Assembly: GCF_039908635.1 (NCBI RefSeq)
Contig: NZ_CP150918.1
Location: 434,001 to 498,000, forward strand
Origin: Pseudomonas purpurea
GTDB taxonomy: Bacteria; Pseudomonadota; Gammaproteobacteria; Pseudomonadales; Pseudomonadaceae
DNA: 64,000 bases
Reading direction: 5' to 3'
The notes beneath the pieces are model-generated. The model did no database searches, was not told the DNA's origin, and worked only from the letters and a program-made list of their open reading frames with translations. The number at the start of each line of letters is the position of its first letter. Position 1 is the first letter of the stretch. Below are positions 10,616 to 19,155 of this stretch, piece after piece. The position numbers were made by a program, and so were the translations under genes.

Positions 10616-10673
10616 CTTCGACTCCGACAACCGGGCCCAACGCTCTCGTTGAGCCTCGACGATGTGAAACAGT

Positions 10674-10698
10674 GTGCCAGCCGACAACCCGGCTGGCT
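10674..10698 (-). terminator. Possible hairpin at the ubiB stop
   Basis: CCAGCCG and CGGCTGG around an ACAAC loop form a compact stem at the end of ubiB and upstream of hisI. There is no clear U tract, so a terminator role is tentative. Confidence 0.35.
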
Positions 10699-12301
10699 AT
10701 CGGCGAACGACCAGATACAAGCCCACGGCCACCATGATCCCGCCCGGCCAGTGGCCCAGTTCGCTCAGTGGACCGCCCGCCAGCAATATTGTCCCACCCG
10801 CCAGGTGCGCGGTGCCAAGCAGGCGCAGGAACCAGTCGTCCTTGCGCCGGTGCCACGGTGGTGACGCATCGGCGGCATGAGGTTGGGACATGCGTTCGAG
10901 CAGGTCGCGGGTCATGTTGGCCAGGTGCGGCAGCTGTTCGAACTGGCTGTGCAGGTTGCCCAGCAAGGCTTTCGGGCTGACGCGCTCGCGCATCCAGCGT
11001 TCAAGGAACGGCTGGGCGGTGTTCCACAGGTCCAGGTCCGGGTACAACTGGCGGCCCAGGCCTTCGATGTTCAGCAGGGTTTTTTGCAACAGCACAAGCT
11101 GCGGCTGGACTTCCATGTTGAAGCGTCGAGCGGTCTGGAACAGGCGCATCAGCACCTGGCCGAATGAAATATCTTTTAACGGTTTTTCGAAGATCGGCTC
11201 GCAAACCGTGCGAATCGCCGCTTCGAATTCATTGAGTTTGGTTTCCGCCGGCACCCAGCCCGAATCGATGTGCAATTGGGCGACGCGGCGGTAATCACGC
11301 TTGAAGAACGCAAACAGGTTGCGCGCCAGGTAGTCCTGGTCTTCGGGGGTCAGGCTGCCGACGATCCCGCAGTCGATCGCAATGTACTGCGGGCTCCACG
11401 GGTTCACGGTGCTGACGAAAATGTTGCCCGGGTGCATGTCCGCATGGAAGAAGCTGTCGCGGAACACCTGGGTGAAGAAGATCTCCACGCCGCGCTCGGC
11501 GAGCATTTTCATGTCGGTGCGCTGGTCGGCGAGGGTTGTGAGGTCAGTGACCTGAATCCCGTAGATGCGCTCCATCACCAGCACTTTTGGCCGGCACCAG
11601 TCCCAGTAGACCTGTGGCACGTAGAGCAGCGGCGAACCTTCGAAGTTGCGCTTCAACTGGCTGGCGTTGGCCGCCTCGCGCAACAGGTCGAGTTCGTCGT
11701 AGATGGTTTTTTCGTAGTCCTGGACCACGTCCACCGGGTGCAGCAGGCGGGCATCCGAGGAGAGTTTTTCGGCGGTGCGGGCGAGGATGAACAGCCACGC
11801 CAGGTCCTGGGCGATGATCGGCTTCAGGCCCGGGCGGATGACCTTGACCACCACTTCTTCGCCGGTCTTGAGCTGGGCGGCGTGAACCTGGGCCACTGAG
11901 GCCGAGGCCAGCGGTTCGACGTCGAAGCGGCTGAAGACTTCACTGATCTTCTTGCCCAGCTGTTCTTCGATCAGCTTGATCGACACCTGCGAATCGAATG
12001 GCGGCACCCGGTCCTGCAGCAACATCAGTTCGTCGGCGATGTCCTCGGGCAGCAGGTCGCGTCGGGTGGACAGGATCTGGCCGAACTTGATGAAAATCGG
12101 CCCCAGGTCCTGCAAGGCCAGGCGCAGGCGTGCGCCACGGCTCAGGTCCAGGGTTTTGCGTGGAAACCAGCGCCACGGCAGCGCATAACGCAATGCCAGC
12201 AGGAACCACGGCAATGGCAGGGCGAACAGCAGGTCATCGAGGCGGTAGCGGATCACGACGCGCTGGATGCGCAACAAACGGCGGACGGCAAGCAGCTTCA
12301 T
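10697..12301 (-). CDS. ubiB: Ubiquinone biosynthesis protein UbiB (atypical kinase/ATPase)
   Basis: Membrane-anchored ADCK/UbiB-family protein needed for coenzyme Q synthesis, thought to act as an ATPase that helps extract quinone intermediates. The family KxGQ motif occurs as [16 protein letters not shown], the Ala-rich loop as [11 protein letters not shown] with the ATP-binding Lys in VVVKVIRPG, the catalytic segment as FHADMHPGN, and the metal site as AIDCGIVG. Two hydrophobic C-terminal helices are present (about 490-530). It is 534 residues long and its ATG overlaps the ubiJ stop by four bases. Confidence 0.94.
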   Translation of the reverse strand: MKLLAVRRLLRIQRVVIRYRLDDLLFALPLPWFLLALRYALPWRWFPRKTLDLSRGARLRLALQDLGPIFIKFGQILSTRRDLLPEDIADELMLLQDRVPPFDSQVSIKLIEEQLGKKISEVFSRFDVEPLASASVAQVHAAQLKTGEEVVVKVIRPGLKPIIAQDLAWLFILARTAEKLSSDARLLHPVDVVQDYEKTIYDELDLLREAANASQLKRNFEGSPLLYVPQVYWDWCRPKVLVMERIYGIQVTDLTTLADQRTDMKMLAERGVEIFFTQVFRDSFFHADMHPGNIFVSTVNPWSPQYIAIDCGIVGSLTPEDQDYLARNLFAFFKRDYRRVAQLHIDSGWVPAETKLNEFEAAIRTVCEPIFEKPLKDISFGQVLMRLFQTARRFNMEVQPQLVLLQKTLLNIEGLGRQLYPDLDLWNTAQPFLERWMRERVSPKALLGNLHSQFEQLPHLANMTRDLLERMSQPHAADASPPWHRRKDDWFLRLLGTAHLAGGTILLAGGPLSELGHWPGGIMVAVGLYLVVRR

Positions 12302-12921
12302 GCGTTATCGCTTGAATCAAGGGATCGGGAAAGACGCTCGAAGCGCGCCTCAAGACGTTCCAGATCGAGTTTGATCTGGTCCAGTTCGCTGAACCGCGCT
12401 TCGGCTTCGTGCTGACCGACAAGGGCCCGCGACTCTTCAGCGAGGTATTCGGCAAGGTTCTGGTTCAGGCTGGCGAAACCTTGCTGATACCAGCGTGCGC
12501 GGCTGCGCAGGTGCCCGCCAATCAGTTGGGTGGCGACCGGCCCGAGCCAGCGCGAGAGTTCGTACTCCCAGTCCAGCTCCAGGTCCTGAAGGACCGCCAC
12601 CAGTTCCAGCAGCACGCCGCTGTCGCCATCGAGTTCAACCTCGGGGCCATGCAGGATCGCGGTCTTGTCCTTGCTCATGGCCAGCTTCAGCAGGCTTGCG
12701 GCAGGTGCACGCAAGGTGCAATCGGCCTCGCTGGCCCATTGCGACGCCAGCATCAGGCCCTCAATGCTGGGCAGGATAAACAGCTGCAAGGCCGGGCTGC
12801 GGCAGTCAACGGCAATGACCTTGCCGCTCAAGTGCGCCAGGCGCGGCAACGCCGTACTGTCGAGACGCAGCACCCGGTTGAGGCCGAGTTCGACACTGGC
12901 GAGCAGGCCGGCGAGCAGCAT
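12298..12921 (-). CDS. ubiJ: Ubiquinone biosynthesis accessory factor UbiJ
   Basis: SCP2-type lipid-binding protein (207 residues) that supports the cytosolic ubiquinone-biosynthesis complex. The N-terminal half carries the SCP2-like fold (around [22 protein letters not shown] and [15 protein letters not shown]) and the C-terminal half is a charged coiled coil ([20 protein letters not shown]). The start shares one base with the ubiE stop, and the gene sits between ubiE and ubiB as in other gammaproteobacteria. Confidence 0.9.
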   Translation of the reverse strand: MLLAGLLASVELGLNRVLRLDSTALPRLAHLSGKVIAVDCRSPALQLFILPSIEGLMLASQWASEADCTLRAPAASLLKLAMSKDKTAILHGPEVELDGDSGVLLELVAVLQDLELDWEYELSRWLGPVATQLIGGHLRSRARWYQQGFASLNQNLAEYLAEESRALVGQHEAEARFSELDQIKLDLERLEARFERLSRSLDSSDNA

Positions 12922-13691
12922 CAGGGCTTGATGCCGCGGTGCAGGGCGACGATGCCTGCGGTCATGTTGTGGTAGGTCACGCGGTCGAAACCGGCCTCGA
13001 CCATCATCGACTTCAGGGTTTCCTGGTTCGGGTGCATGCGGATCGATTCGGCCAGGTAGCGATAGCTTTCCGGGTCATTGAGGATCAGCTTGCCGACCAT
13101 CGGCATAAAGGCGAACGAATAGGCGTCGTAGGCCTTGGACATCAGTGCGTTGGTCGGCTTGGAGAATTCCAGCACCAGCAAGCGGCCGCCCGGCTTGAGC
13201 ACACGCAGCATGGAGCGCAGGGCGTCTTCCTTGTGGGTGACGTTGCGCAGGCCGAAGGCGATGGTCACGCAGTCGAAATGGTTGTCCGGGAACGGCAGCT
13301 TTTCAGCGTCGGCCTGAACGAATTCGATGTTGCCGGCCACGCCCTTGTCGAGCAGGCGGTCACGACCGACCTTGAGCATGGATTCGTTGATGTCGGCCAG
13401 CACGACCTGGCCGGTCGGGCCTACCAGGTGCGAGAACTTGGCTGCCAGATCACCGGTGCCACCCGCGATGTCCAGCACGCGATTGCCGGCACGCACGCCC
13501 GACAGCTCAATGGTGAAGCGCTTCCACAACCGGTGCATGCCACCGGACAGGACGTCGTTCATCAAGTCGTACTTGGCGGCTACCGAATGGAAGACCTCAG
13601 CGACTTTTTCCGCTTTCTGGCTTTCCGGAACGTTTTTGAAGCCGAAGTGAGTGGTGGGTTCGGCATCGCTGCCTTTGCGCTGATCAGTCAT
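12921..13691 (-). CDS. ubiE: Ubiquinone/menaquinone C-methyltransferase UbiE
   Basis: Class I SAM-dependent methyltransferase that adds the C-methyl group in ubiquinone synthesis. I use the ATG at 13691 ([21 protein letters not shown]), giving 256 residues; an extension to 13847 would run across the whole divergent promoter region. Motifs include the UbiE signature [17 protein letters not shown], the SAM loop [12 protein letters not shown] and [11 protein letters not shown]. It is the first gene of ubiE-ubiJ-ubiB and diverges from the small PHA-system gene. Confidence 0.95.
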   Translation of the reverse strand: MTDQRKGSDAEPTTHFGFKNVPESQKAEKVAEVFHSVAAKYDLMNDVLSGGMHRLWKRFTIELSGVRAGNRVLDIAGGTGDLAAKFSHLVGPTGQVVLADINESMLKVGRDRLLDKGVAGNIEFVQADAEKLPFPDNHFDCVTIAFGLRNVTHKEDALRSMLRVLKPGGRLLVLEFSKPTNALMSKAYDAYSFAFMPMVGKLILNDPESYRYLAESIRMHPNQETLKSMMVEAGFDRVTYHNMTAGIVALHRGIKP

Positions 13692-13846
13692 ATCGCTGTC
13701 ACCAAAAGAGAATGCGCGACATTCTAATCCCCAAGGCATGCTTTGTCTTGGAGTGGCTAAAGGTAAGATACGCAACCGCCGGGACGTTTTGACGCAGCAC
13801 GGGTCAGAATGTTTGAGGCAAGTCCCGATAAAACAGGAGTCATCCA

Positions 13847-14122
13847 ATGGCCCGTATTAGTGTTGAGCGTGCCCATGGCCTGGGTAAGGAAGCAGCTCGC
13901 GAGAAAGCCGACCAGTTGGCCGAGAAACTGGCTGCGCAGTATGGGCTGGAGCCGCAATGGTCGGGCGACACCCTGAACCTCAAGCGCCCAGGGGTAAAAG
14001 GTGCGGTGCATGTGGGCGACCATTCGATCAAGGTCGATGTAGAGCTGGGCCTGTTGATGTCGGCCATGAGTGGCACCATCAAATCGGAAATCGAAAAAGC
14101 CCTCGATAAAGCCCTGGTTTGA
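13847..14122 (+). CDS. Polyhydroxyalkanoic acid system family protein
   Basis: A 91-residue cytoplasmic protein of the small family found beside PHA genes in Pseudomonas and relatives. The N-terminus [20 protein letters not shown] is followed by a basic central part and a C-terminal helix [17 protein letters not shown]. Its biochemical role is not established; the location between ubiE and phaI suggests a link to PHA granules or their control. A REP doublet separates it from phaI. Confidence 0.85.
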   Translation: MARISVERAHGLGKEAAREKADQLAEKLAAQYGLEPQWSGDTLNLKRPGVKGAVHVGDHSIKVDVELGLLMSAMSGTIKSEIEKALDKALV

Positions 14123-14138
14123 GGCCCCACTCATACCT

Positions 14139-14269
14139 GTGGTGAGGGAGCTTGCTCCCGCTGGGGTGCAAAGCGCCCCCAAAGCCGGCACCGCATATTC
14201 TCAGGGATATCCGGCTGACTGTTTTGCGACTGCTGCGCAGTCGAGCGGGAGCAAGCGCCCTCGCCACAA
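14139..14269. repeat. REP doublet, GTGGCGAGGGAGC class (diverged)
   Basis: Inverted units TGTGGTGAGGGAGCTTGCTC and GAGCAAGCGCCCTCGCCACA, each with one difference from the consensus, with inner arms GGGGTGCAAAGCGCCCC and GACTGCTGCGCAGTC. They lie downstream of the small PHA-system gene. Confidence 0.88.
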
Positions 14270-14399
14270 TAAATCTCGGACAATCCCAAGAACTTGTGTC
14301 AGTTGTTAGGGTGCCGTTTCTAATTTTTCTCACTAATTTGTGCCTGAGCCCGACGCTTTCGCGGGCAGTTCCTCAAACCTTCTGCGCGTGAGGTGAACC

Positions 14400-14822
14400 A
14401 TGGCCAAAGTACTTTTAAAGAAAAAAAGCGATGTTCAGACAACAACGCTGGGCGACGTGAAATCGTATGCCCGCAAGATCTGGCTGGCTGGCCTTGGGGC
14501 CTACACCAAGGTCGGTCATGAAGGCAGCGAATACTTTCAAGAGTTGATCAAGGCTGGTCAAACTGTTGAAAAGAAAGGCAAAAAAGTTGTGACTGAACAA
14601 CTTGAAGCGGCCAACACTCAGCTTGATGAAGCCAAGAGTGAAGTCAGCACTTTCAAAGGCAAAGTAGAAGTGCAACTCGACAGGGTCGAGAAGGCGTTTG
14701 ATACGCGTGTCGCCAGTGCCTTGAATCGCATCGGTATTCCGTCTAAACATGACGTTGAGACACTCTCTGCTAAGCTCGATGAGCTGACGGCATTGCTCGA
14801 ACGTGTCGCGCGTAAACATTAA
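14400..14822 (+). CDS. phaI: Phasin PhaI, PHA granule-associated protein
   Basis: Small phasin (140 residues) that coats medium-chain-length PHA granules. The phasin domain spans most of the protein, with the hallmark SYARKIWLAGLGAYTKVG near residue 22 shared with PhaF, and a long amphipathic coiled coil (about 55-110). It is followed directly by phaF, and the pair converges on the phaC1ZC2D transcript. PhaD is the known activator of the phaI promoter in P. putida; the 130 bp upstream should contain its site, though I could not define it. Confidence 0.93.
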   Translation: MAKVLLKKKSDVQTTTLGDVKSYARKIWLAGLGAYTKVGHEGSEYFQELIKAGQTVEKKGKKVVTEQLEAANTQLDEAKSEVSTFKGKVEVQLDRVEKAFDTRVASALNRIGIPSKHDVETLSAKLDELTALLERVARKH

Positions 14823-14832
14823 GGAGAACGGG

Positions 14833-15651
14833 ATGGCTGGTAAAAAGAATACTGAAAAAGAAGGCAGCTCGTGGATCGGGAAGGTCGAAGACTACTCCCG
14901 CAAGATCTGGCTTGCTGGTTTAGGCGTGTACTCGAAGATCGACACTGACGGCAGCAAACTCTTCGATACATTGGTTAAAGATGGCGAGAAAGCCGAAAAG
15001 CTCACCAAGAGCGCAGTTGGCAAGAAAGTCGACGCTGCCAAGGACACCGCTTCTTCGGCCAAGTCGCGTATCAGTGGCGTCAAAGAGCGCGCACTGGGCA
15101 AGTGGGATGAGCTGGAAGGGGCTTTCGACAAGCGTCTGAACAGCGCGATTTCCCGTCTGGGCGTGCCGAGCCGCAATGAAGTCAAGGCACTGCACAGTAA
15201 GGTCGATACCCTGACCAAACAGATCGAAAAACTCACCGGCGCCAAGGTTGCACCTGTTGCGGCCAAAACCGCAGCGGCCAAGCCAGCAGCAAAAACAGCG
15301 GCCAAACCGCTGGTCAAGGCTGCGGCGAAACCAGCAGCCAAAACCGCAGCGGCCAAACCTGCCGCAAAAGCAGCTGCCAAACCGGTAGCGGCCAAAGCAG
15401 CAGCAAAACCTGCGGCCAAACCGGCTGCGGCGAAAAAACCGGCAGTCAAGAAACCTGTCGCTGCCAAACCCGCAGCAGCAGCAGCAGCGGCCGCACCGGT
15501 CAGCCCAGCGAACTCTGCCTCGGCCCCCGAGCCCTGCGGTAACCCCGACTGTTGCGCCGACTCAATCGACGCCATCCAGTCAGTCCTGATCAACCCGGGA
15601 CATGTAAAAAACGCCCGGCCTGCAAAGGTCGGGCGTTTTTGTTCGTACTGA
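14833..15651 (+). CDS. phaF: Phasin PhaF with histone-like tail, apparent 3' frameshift
   Basis: Granule-associated protein that links PHA granules to DNA and aids their partition. The ATG at 14833 has a strong AAGGAG site at 14822-14827. The N-terminal phasin domain (YSRKIWLAGLGVYSKI, about residues 18-33) is followed from about residue 140 by a histone H1-like tail of Ala-Lys-Pro-Ala repeats. At 15524-15528 a run of five C shifts the frame. With four C the protein would end APSPAVTPTVAPTQSTPSSQ-S at a TGA at 15587-15589, ahead of the terminator. As written, the frame runs through the terminator hairpin to 15651 with a cysteine-containing tail unlike the family. Confidence 0.85.
   Translation: MAGKKNTEKEGSSWIGKVEDYSRKIWLAGLGVYSKIDTDGSKLFDTLVKDGEKAEKLTKSAVGKKVDAAKDTASSAKSRISGVKERALGKWDELEGAFDKRLNSAISRLGVPSRNEVKALHSKVDTLTKQIEKLTGAKVAPVAAKTAAAKPAAKTAAKPLVKAAAKPAAKTAAAKPAAKAAAKPVAAKAAAKPAAKPAAAKKPAVKKPVAAKPAAAAAAAAPVSPANSASAPEPCGNPDCCADSIDAIQSVLINPGHVKNARPAKVGRFCSY
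15607..15641. terminator. Bidirectional terminator between phaF and phaD
   Basis: AAAAACGCCCG and CGGGCGTTTTT form a strong stem with A and T tracts on either side, so it can stop transcripts from both converging gene groups. It lies inside the frameshifted extension of phaF, which supports the true stop being at 15589. Confidence 0.92.
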
Positions 15652-15685
15652 ATGCAGGTTGGAAAACACCACGGCTCCTATCGGG

Positions 15686-16306
15686 TTACTCGTGCTCTTC
15701 CAGGTATTGCAACGCCAACTGCTCGGTCGCGATTTTAGTCGGCGGCAGCAAGTGCGGCGCCACCAGCATCATGATCTGGTAAACCACCACCCGCACCTCG
15801 CCCTCGCGATCGAGAATTCGCTGGTAGTCCAATGAAAACAGCAAGGTCATGGTGATCTGCTCCACCAGTTGCCCGAGTGCCTGGGTGTCGCTGACCAATT
15901 GCCCTTGAGCCTTTAACCGCGCCAGCAATGAGGCCAGTGTGCGCTTCAAGGCATTGAGCAGGTTGCGGATACCTTTGGCCAGTTTGGGCAGGCGCCCGGC
16001 CAGGTTCGACAGGTCCTGGAACAGAAAGCGGTAATGCGCCAGACGTTCGACGATCAGGTGCAGAAACAGCCAGTAGTCTTCCGGGGCCAGTTGCACATCG
16101 GCGGGCGGATCGAGCAACGGGGTCAGTTCATTCTGGAAACGTTCGAACAGACCGAGAATCAGCGGTTCCTTGCCGTGGAAGTGGTAATACAGGTTGCCGG
16201 GGCTGATCCCCATCTCATTGGCCACTTCCATGGTGGAGACGTTCGGTTCACCTTTCTGGTTGAACAACAGCAGTGCACATTCGAGGATCCGGTCGCGGGT
16301 TTTCAT
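15686..16306 (-). CDS. phaD: TetR-family regulator PhaD
   Basis: DNA-binding regulator of the PHA genes, 206 residues. The N-terminal TetR helix-turn-helix is clear (RDRILECALLLFNQKGEPNV, then STMEVANEMGISPGNLYYHF), followed by a ligand domain. In P. putida PhaD activates the phaC1 and phaI promoters, probably sensing a CoA intermediate; that role is inferred here from identical gene order. It is the last gene of phaC1-phaZ-phaC2-phaD. Confidence 0.94.
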   Translation of the reverse strand: MKTRDRILECALLLFNQKGEPNVSTMEVANEMGISPGNLYYHFHGKEPLILGLFERFQNELTPLLDPPADVQLAPEDYWLFLHLIVERLAHYRFLFQDLSNLAGRLPKLAKGIRNLLNALKRTLASLLARLKAQGQLVSDTQALGQLVEQITMTLLFSLDYQRILDREGEVRVVVYQIMMLVAPHLLPPTKIATEQLALQYLEEHE

Positions 16307-16331
16307 CCAGTCTTCTTAATGGTCAAGTCGT

Positions 16332-16357
16332 GCCACAGTCAGGGTTCCGGCTGTGGC
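16332..16357 (-). terminator. Hairpin between phaC2 and phaD
   Basis: GCCACAG and CTGTGGC form a 7-bp stem with a 12-base loop just after the phaC2 stop. No U tract follows, so it may only reduce read-through into phaD. Confidence 0.35.
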
Positions 16358-16366
16358 TCAGTTAAG

Positions 16367-18049
16367 TCAGCGAACGCGCACATACGTGCCTGGCGCCGCC
16401 TCCATCGGTGGATAGTTCTGGTTGCCGAGGGTCATCAGGGTTTCATGCTGGGCGCCCGAACGCTCCTGGATCCAGCCCAGCCATTGGGGCCACCAACTGC
16501 CGTCCACATGCTTGCCGTCGTAGTACCAGGCCCGTGGGTCGCTGGTTAGTTTCGGGTTGTCGATGTAGTTGGCCTTGGGGTTGCTCGGCGGGTTGAGGAT
16601 GCTCTGCACGTGGCCGCTGTTGGACAGCACGAAGCGCCGCTCGCCGCCTAGCAGCAGGGTCGAACGGTAGACCGCGTCCCACGGAGTGATGTGGTCGTTG
16701 ATGCCGGCCACGCTGAAGCTGTCCACGGTGACTTTCTGTAAGTCGATGGGCGTGCCGCAAACCTCCAGTCCGCCAGGGTGGCCCATTGGGTTGTGCTTGA
16801 AGAAGTCCAGCAGGTCGCCATGAAACGCCGCCGGCAGCCGGGTGTTGTCGTTGTTCCAGTAAAGGATGTCGAAGGCCGGTGGCTCCTTGCCCAGCAGGTA
16901 GTTGTTGACCCAGTAGTTCCAGATCAGGTCGTTGGGGCGCATCCAGGCGAAGACCTTGGCCATGTCGCGACCGTCCAGCACACCTTGCTGGTAGGAGCGA
17001 CGCTTGGCGGCTTCGAGGGTTTGTTCGTCGGCAAACAATGTCGCCGGGCTGTCGAGTTGGCTGTCGAGCAGGCTGACCAGGTAGGTCGCGCTGGAGATGC
17101 GCCGCAGTTGCCGTTTGGCTTGCAGGTGGCCTTGCAGCGCGGCGATGGTCAGGCCGCCGGCGCAGGCGCCCATCAGGTTGACCTCGCGGCTGCCGGTGAT
17201 CGCCCGGCAGACATTCATGGCTTCTTCCGCGGCTTCAACGTAACTCGACAGGCCCCATTCGCGGTGGCGAACGTCCGGGTTGCGCCAGCTGACCATGAAC
17301 ACTTGCAGGCCGTTTTTCAGCGCATATTGCACAAAACTGTTCGAAGGGCTGAGGTCGAAGATGTAGTACTTGTTGACCTGCGGTGGAACGATCAGAAGCG
17401 GTTTGGCGTACTGCTTTTCGCTCATCGGCTTGTACTGCATCAGCTCCAGCAGCTCGTTGCGAAACACCACCGAACCGGCTGTCGTGGCGACGGTTTTTCC
17501 GACCTCAAAGGAATGTTTGGTGACCTGGCTCGGCAAGCCGTTGTTGTGCAGCAGGTCATCGACCAAATGGCTGATCCCGCGCACCAGGCTGTGGCCGCCG
17601 GAGTTGAACAGCTCCTTGACGGCCAACGGGTTGAGCAGAGTGTTGGACGGCGATACCGCATCGTTGAGCAGGGCGAAGGCGAAGTGCGCGCGGGCCCGGT
17701 CGTCCTCGCTCATGGCGCTTTCGTCGATCCAGCTTTTGACTTGTTTCTGCCAGCTCAGATAGGCCTGCAAGCCGCGACGGTAAAACGGATTCTGGCTCCA
17801 GCTCGGGTCGGCGAAACGGCTGTCGTTCGGGTTGGGTTTGTGCAGGGTTTCTCCCAGCAGTACGCGACCCAACTGGCCGCCGAGGGCCAGGGCGTGACGG
17901 GCGCTGTGGACCGGATGACGCAATCCATGGGCCGCCACGTGTCGCAGGGTAGAGAGCAGGTCCCGGCCGCGCAGGCCGGTGACCGCACTCTGGGCATTGA
18001 TGAATGCGGCGGGTGTAGGCAGGGTGCCCGGCGCTGGTTTTTCTCGCAT
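16367..18049 (-). CDS. phaC2: Class II poly(3-hydroxyalkanoate) polymerase 2
   Basis: Granule-bound synthase that polymerises medium-chain 3-hydroxyacyl-CoA, 560 residues. The lipase-like box is GACAGG with the nucleophile Cys296; the catalytic Asp lies in the AGINDHITPWD segment (about 451) and the His in LSNSGHVQSI (about 479). It is clearly paralogous to PhaC1 (shared FDLSPSNSFV/FDLSPDKSLA and VFAWMRPNDLIWNYWVNNYL). It follows phaZ after a 109-bp gap without obvious genes. Confidence 0.95.
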   Translation of the reverse strand: MREKPAPGTLPTPAAFINAQSAVTGLRGRDLLSTLRHVAAHGLRHPVHSARHALALGGQLGRVLLGETLHKPNPNDSRFADPSWSQNPFYRRGLQAYLSWQKQVKSWIDESAMSEDDRARAHFAFALLNDAVSPSNTLLNPLAVKELFNSGGHSLVRGISHLVDDLLHNNGLPSQVTKHSFEVGKTVATTAGSVVFRNELLELMQYKPMSEKQYAKPLLIVPPQVNKYYIFDLSPSNSFVQYALKNGLQVFMVSWRNPDVRHREWGLSSYVEAAEEAMNVCRAITGSREVNLMGACAGGLTIAALQGHLQAKRQLRRISSATYLVSLLDSQLDSPATLFADEQTLEAAKRRSYQQGVLDGRDMAKVFAWMRPNDLIWNYWVNNYLLGKEPPAFDILYWNNDNTRLPAAFHGDLLDFFKHNPMGHPGGLEVCGTPIDLQKVTVDSFSVAGINDHITPWDAVYRSTLLLGGERRFVLSNSGHVQSILNPPSNPKANYIDNPKLTSDPRAWYYDGKHVDGSWWPQWLGWIQERSGAQHETLMTLGNQNYPPMEAAPGTYVRVR

Positions 18050-18158
18050 GAGTCAACACTCCTTCGTCAAGCCATCAGGACATCAATCCAAGACAGACAA
18101 CATAGTCGGTCCCGGCCTCTCTTGCGTAATCAACGATCCTGTCGACCGGCGCAAGGTG

Positions 18159-19016
18159 TCAGGTTCTGCCGAACGGTGTCGGGTGCGGGTGCATCACTGC
18201 CCGCTGACGCTCTTCCTCAAGAAAACTCATGATGATCGGGGCGACCGCTTCGGCTCGGGTAATCAGAAACAAATGCCCGTCGTCGATTATGTGTAGCTGG
18301 GCGTTGGGAATTCGCCAGGCAAGCAGGCGCATATTGATCAGGGGGATCAGCGGGTCGTCGTCGCCAGCCAGTACCAGGGTCGGTTGATGGATTTTGTGCA
18401 GCCAGTGAATACTGGTCCAGCCAAGGCCTGCGAACAGCTGCCAGTAGTAACCGAGTTTGCCTGCCGAACGAACCTTGCTGGCGTGTTCGGCGGCCAGAGT
18501 CGGGTCGCGGCGAAAGGAGCCGCCGTAGATCATCGGTGCAATGCGAATCACGTGGGAGGGCTGAATGTAGCGCCGCGGACTGGCCATCATCCACAGCACT
18601 TTCGGCTTGCCCGGCACCATCACCGTGCCAGCGGCCGTGGCAGCAAGCACCAGTTTTTTGCAACGTTCGGGGTAGTCGTAGGCGAACTGCTGGGCCAGCG
18701 CGCCGCCCCACGAAACACCCACCACGTTGACTCGGCCATAGTCGAGGTAGTCGAGCATTCGCGCGGTCAGTTTTGCCAGGCCGGGAAAGCGATACGGGTG
18801 ACTGGGCGTGGACGAACCGCCGACCCCGGGCACGTCGAAGGCGATCACTTCCAGGTCCGGGTCCAGCGCCTGGACGAACGGAAACACCAGCTCCAGGTTG
18901 GCGCCGATGCCGTTGAAAATCAGCAAGGGCGTCAAGTGAGGCTTGCCGGGGCGTACCGCGGTTCGGATGGTTTGGCCATCCAGGTCGATGGTACGAAATA
19001 CGAACGGTTGCGGCAT
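18159..19016 (-). CDS. phaZ: Intracellular PHA depolymerase
   Basis: Alpha/beta-hydrolase that releases 3-hydroxyacids from stored medium-chain-length PHA. The nucleophile elbow GVSWGG contains Ser102, and Asp221 (GDDDPLIP) and His248 (DDGHLFLI) complete the triad at the positions known for the P. putida enzyme. It is 285 residues and lies between the two polymerase genes, the standard class II arrangement. A REP doublet sits upstream, between phaC1 and phaZ. Confidence 0.95.
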   Translation of the reverse strand: MPQPFVFRTIDLDGQTIRTAVRPGKPHLTPLLIFNGIGANLELVFPFVQALDPDLEVIAFDVPGVGGSSTPSHPYRFPGLAKLTARMLDYLDYGRVNVVGVSWGGALAQQFAYDYPERCKKLVLAATAAGTVMVPGKPKVLWMMASPRRYIQPSHVIRIAPMIYGGSFRRDPTLAAEHASKVRSAGKLGYYWQLFAGLGWTSIHWLHKIHQPTLVLAGDDDPLIPLINMRLLAWRIPNAQLHIIDDGHLFLITRAEAVAPIIMSFLEEERQRAVMHPHPTPFGRT

Positions 19017-19057
19017 GCTTCAGGCCCTGTGGGGTGGTATCGCTATCTCATCTTTAC

Positions 19058-19147
19058 TGTGGGAGCGGGCTTGCTCGCGAAGGGGCCATAACATCCAACA
19101 CATTCATTGACTGTCAGACCGCTTTCGCGAGCAAGCCCGCTCCCACA
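19058..19147. repeat. REP doublet, GTGGGAGCGGGC class, between phaC1 and phaZ
   Basis: TGTGGGAGCGGGCTTGCTCG and its reverse complement CGAGCAAGCCCGCTCCCACA are separated by about 45 bp inside the pha operon, so the folded RNA could tune phaZ relative to phaC1. Confidence 0.9.
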
Positions 19148-19155
19148 GGTGTCAG

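Noticed and set aside
13691..13847. N-terminal extension of ubiE
   Set aside because: The extra 52 codons cross the divergent promoter region and show no conservation with UbiE; the ATG at 13691 gives the standard start.
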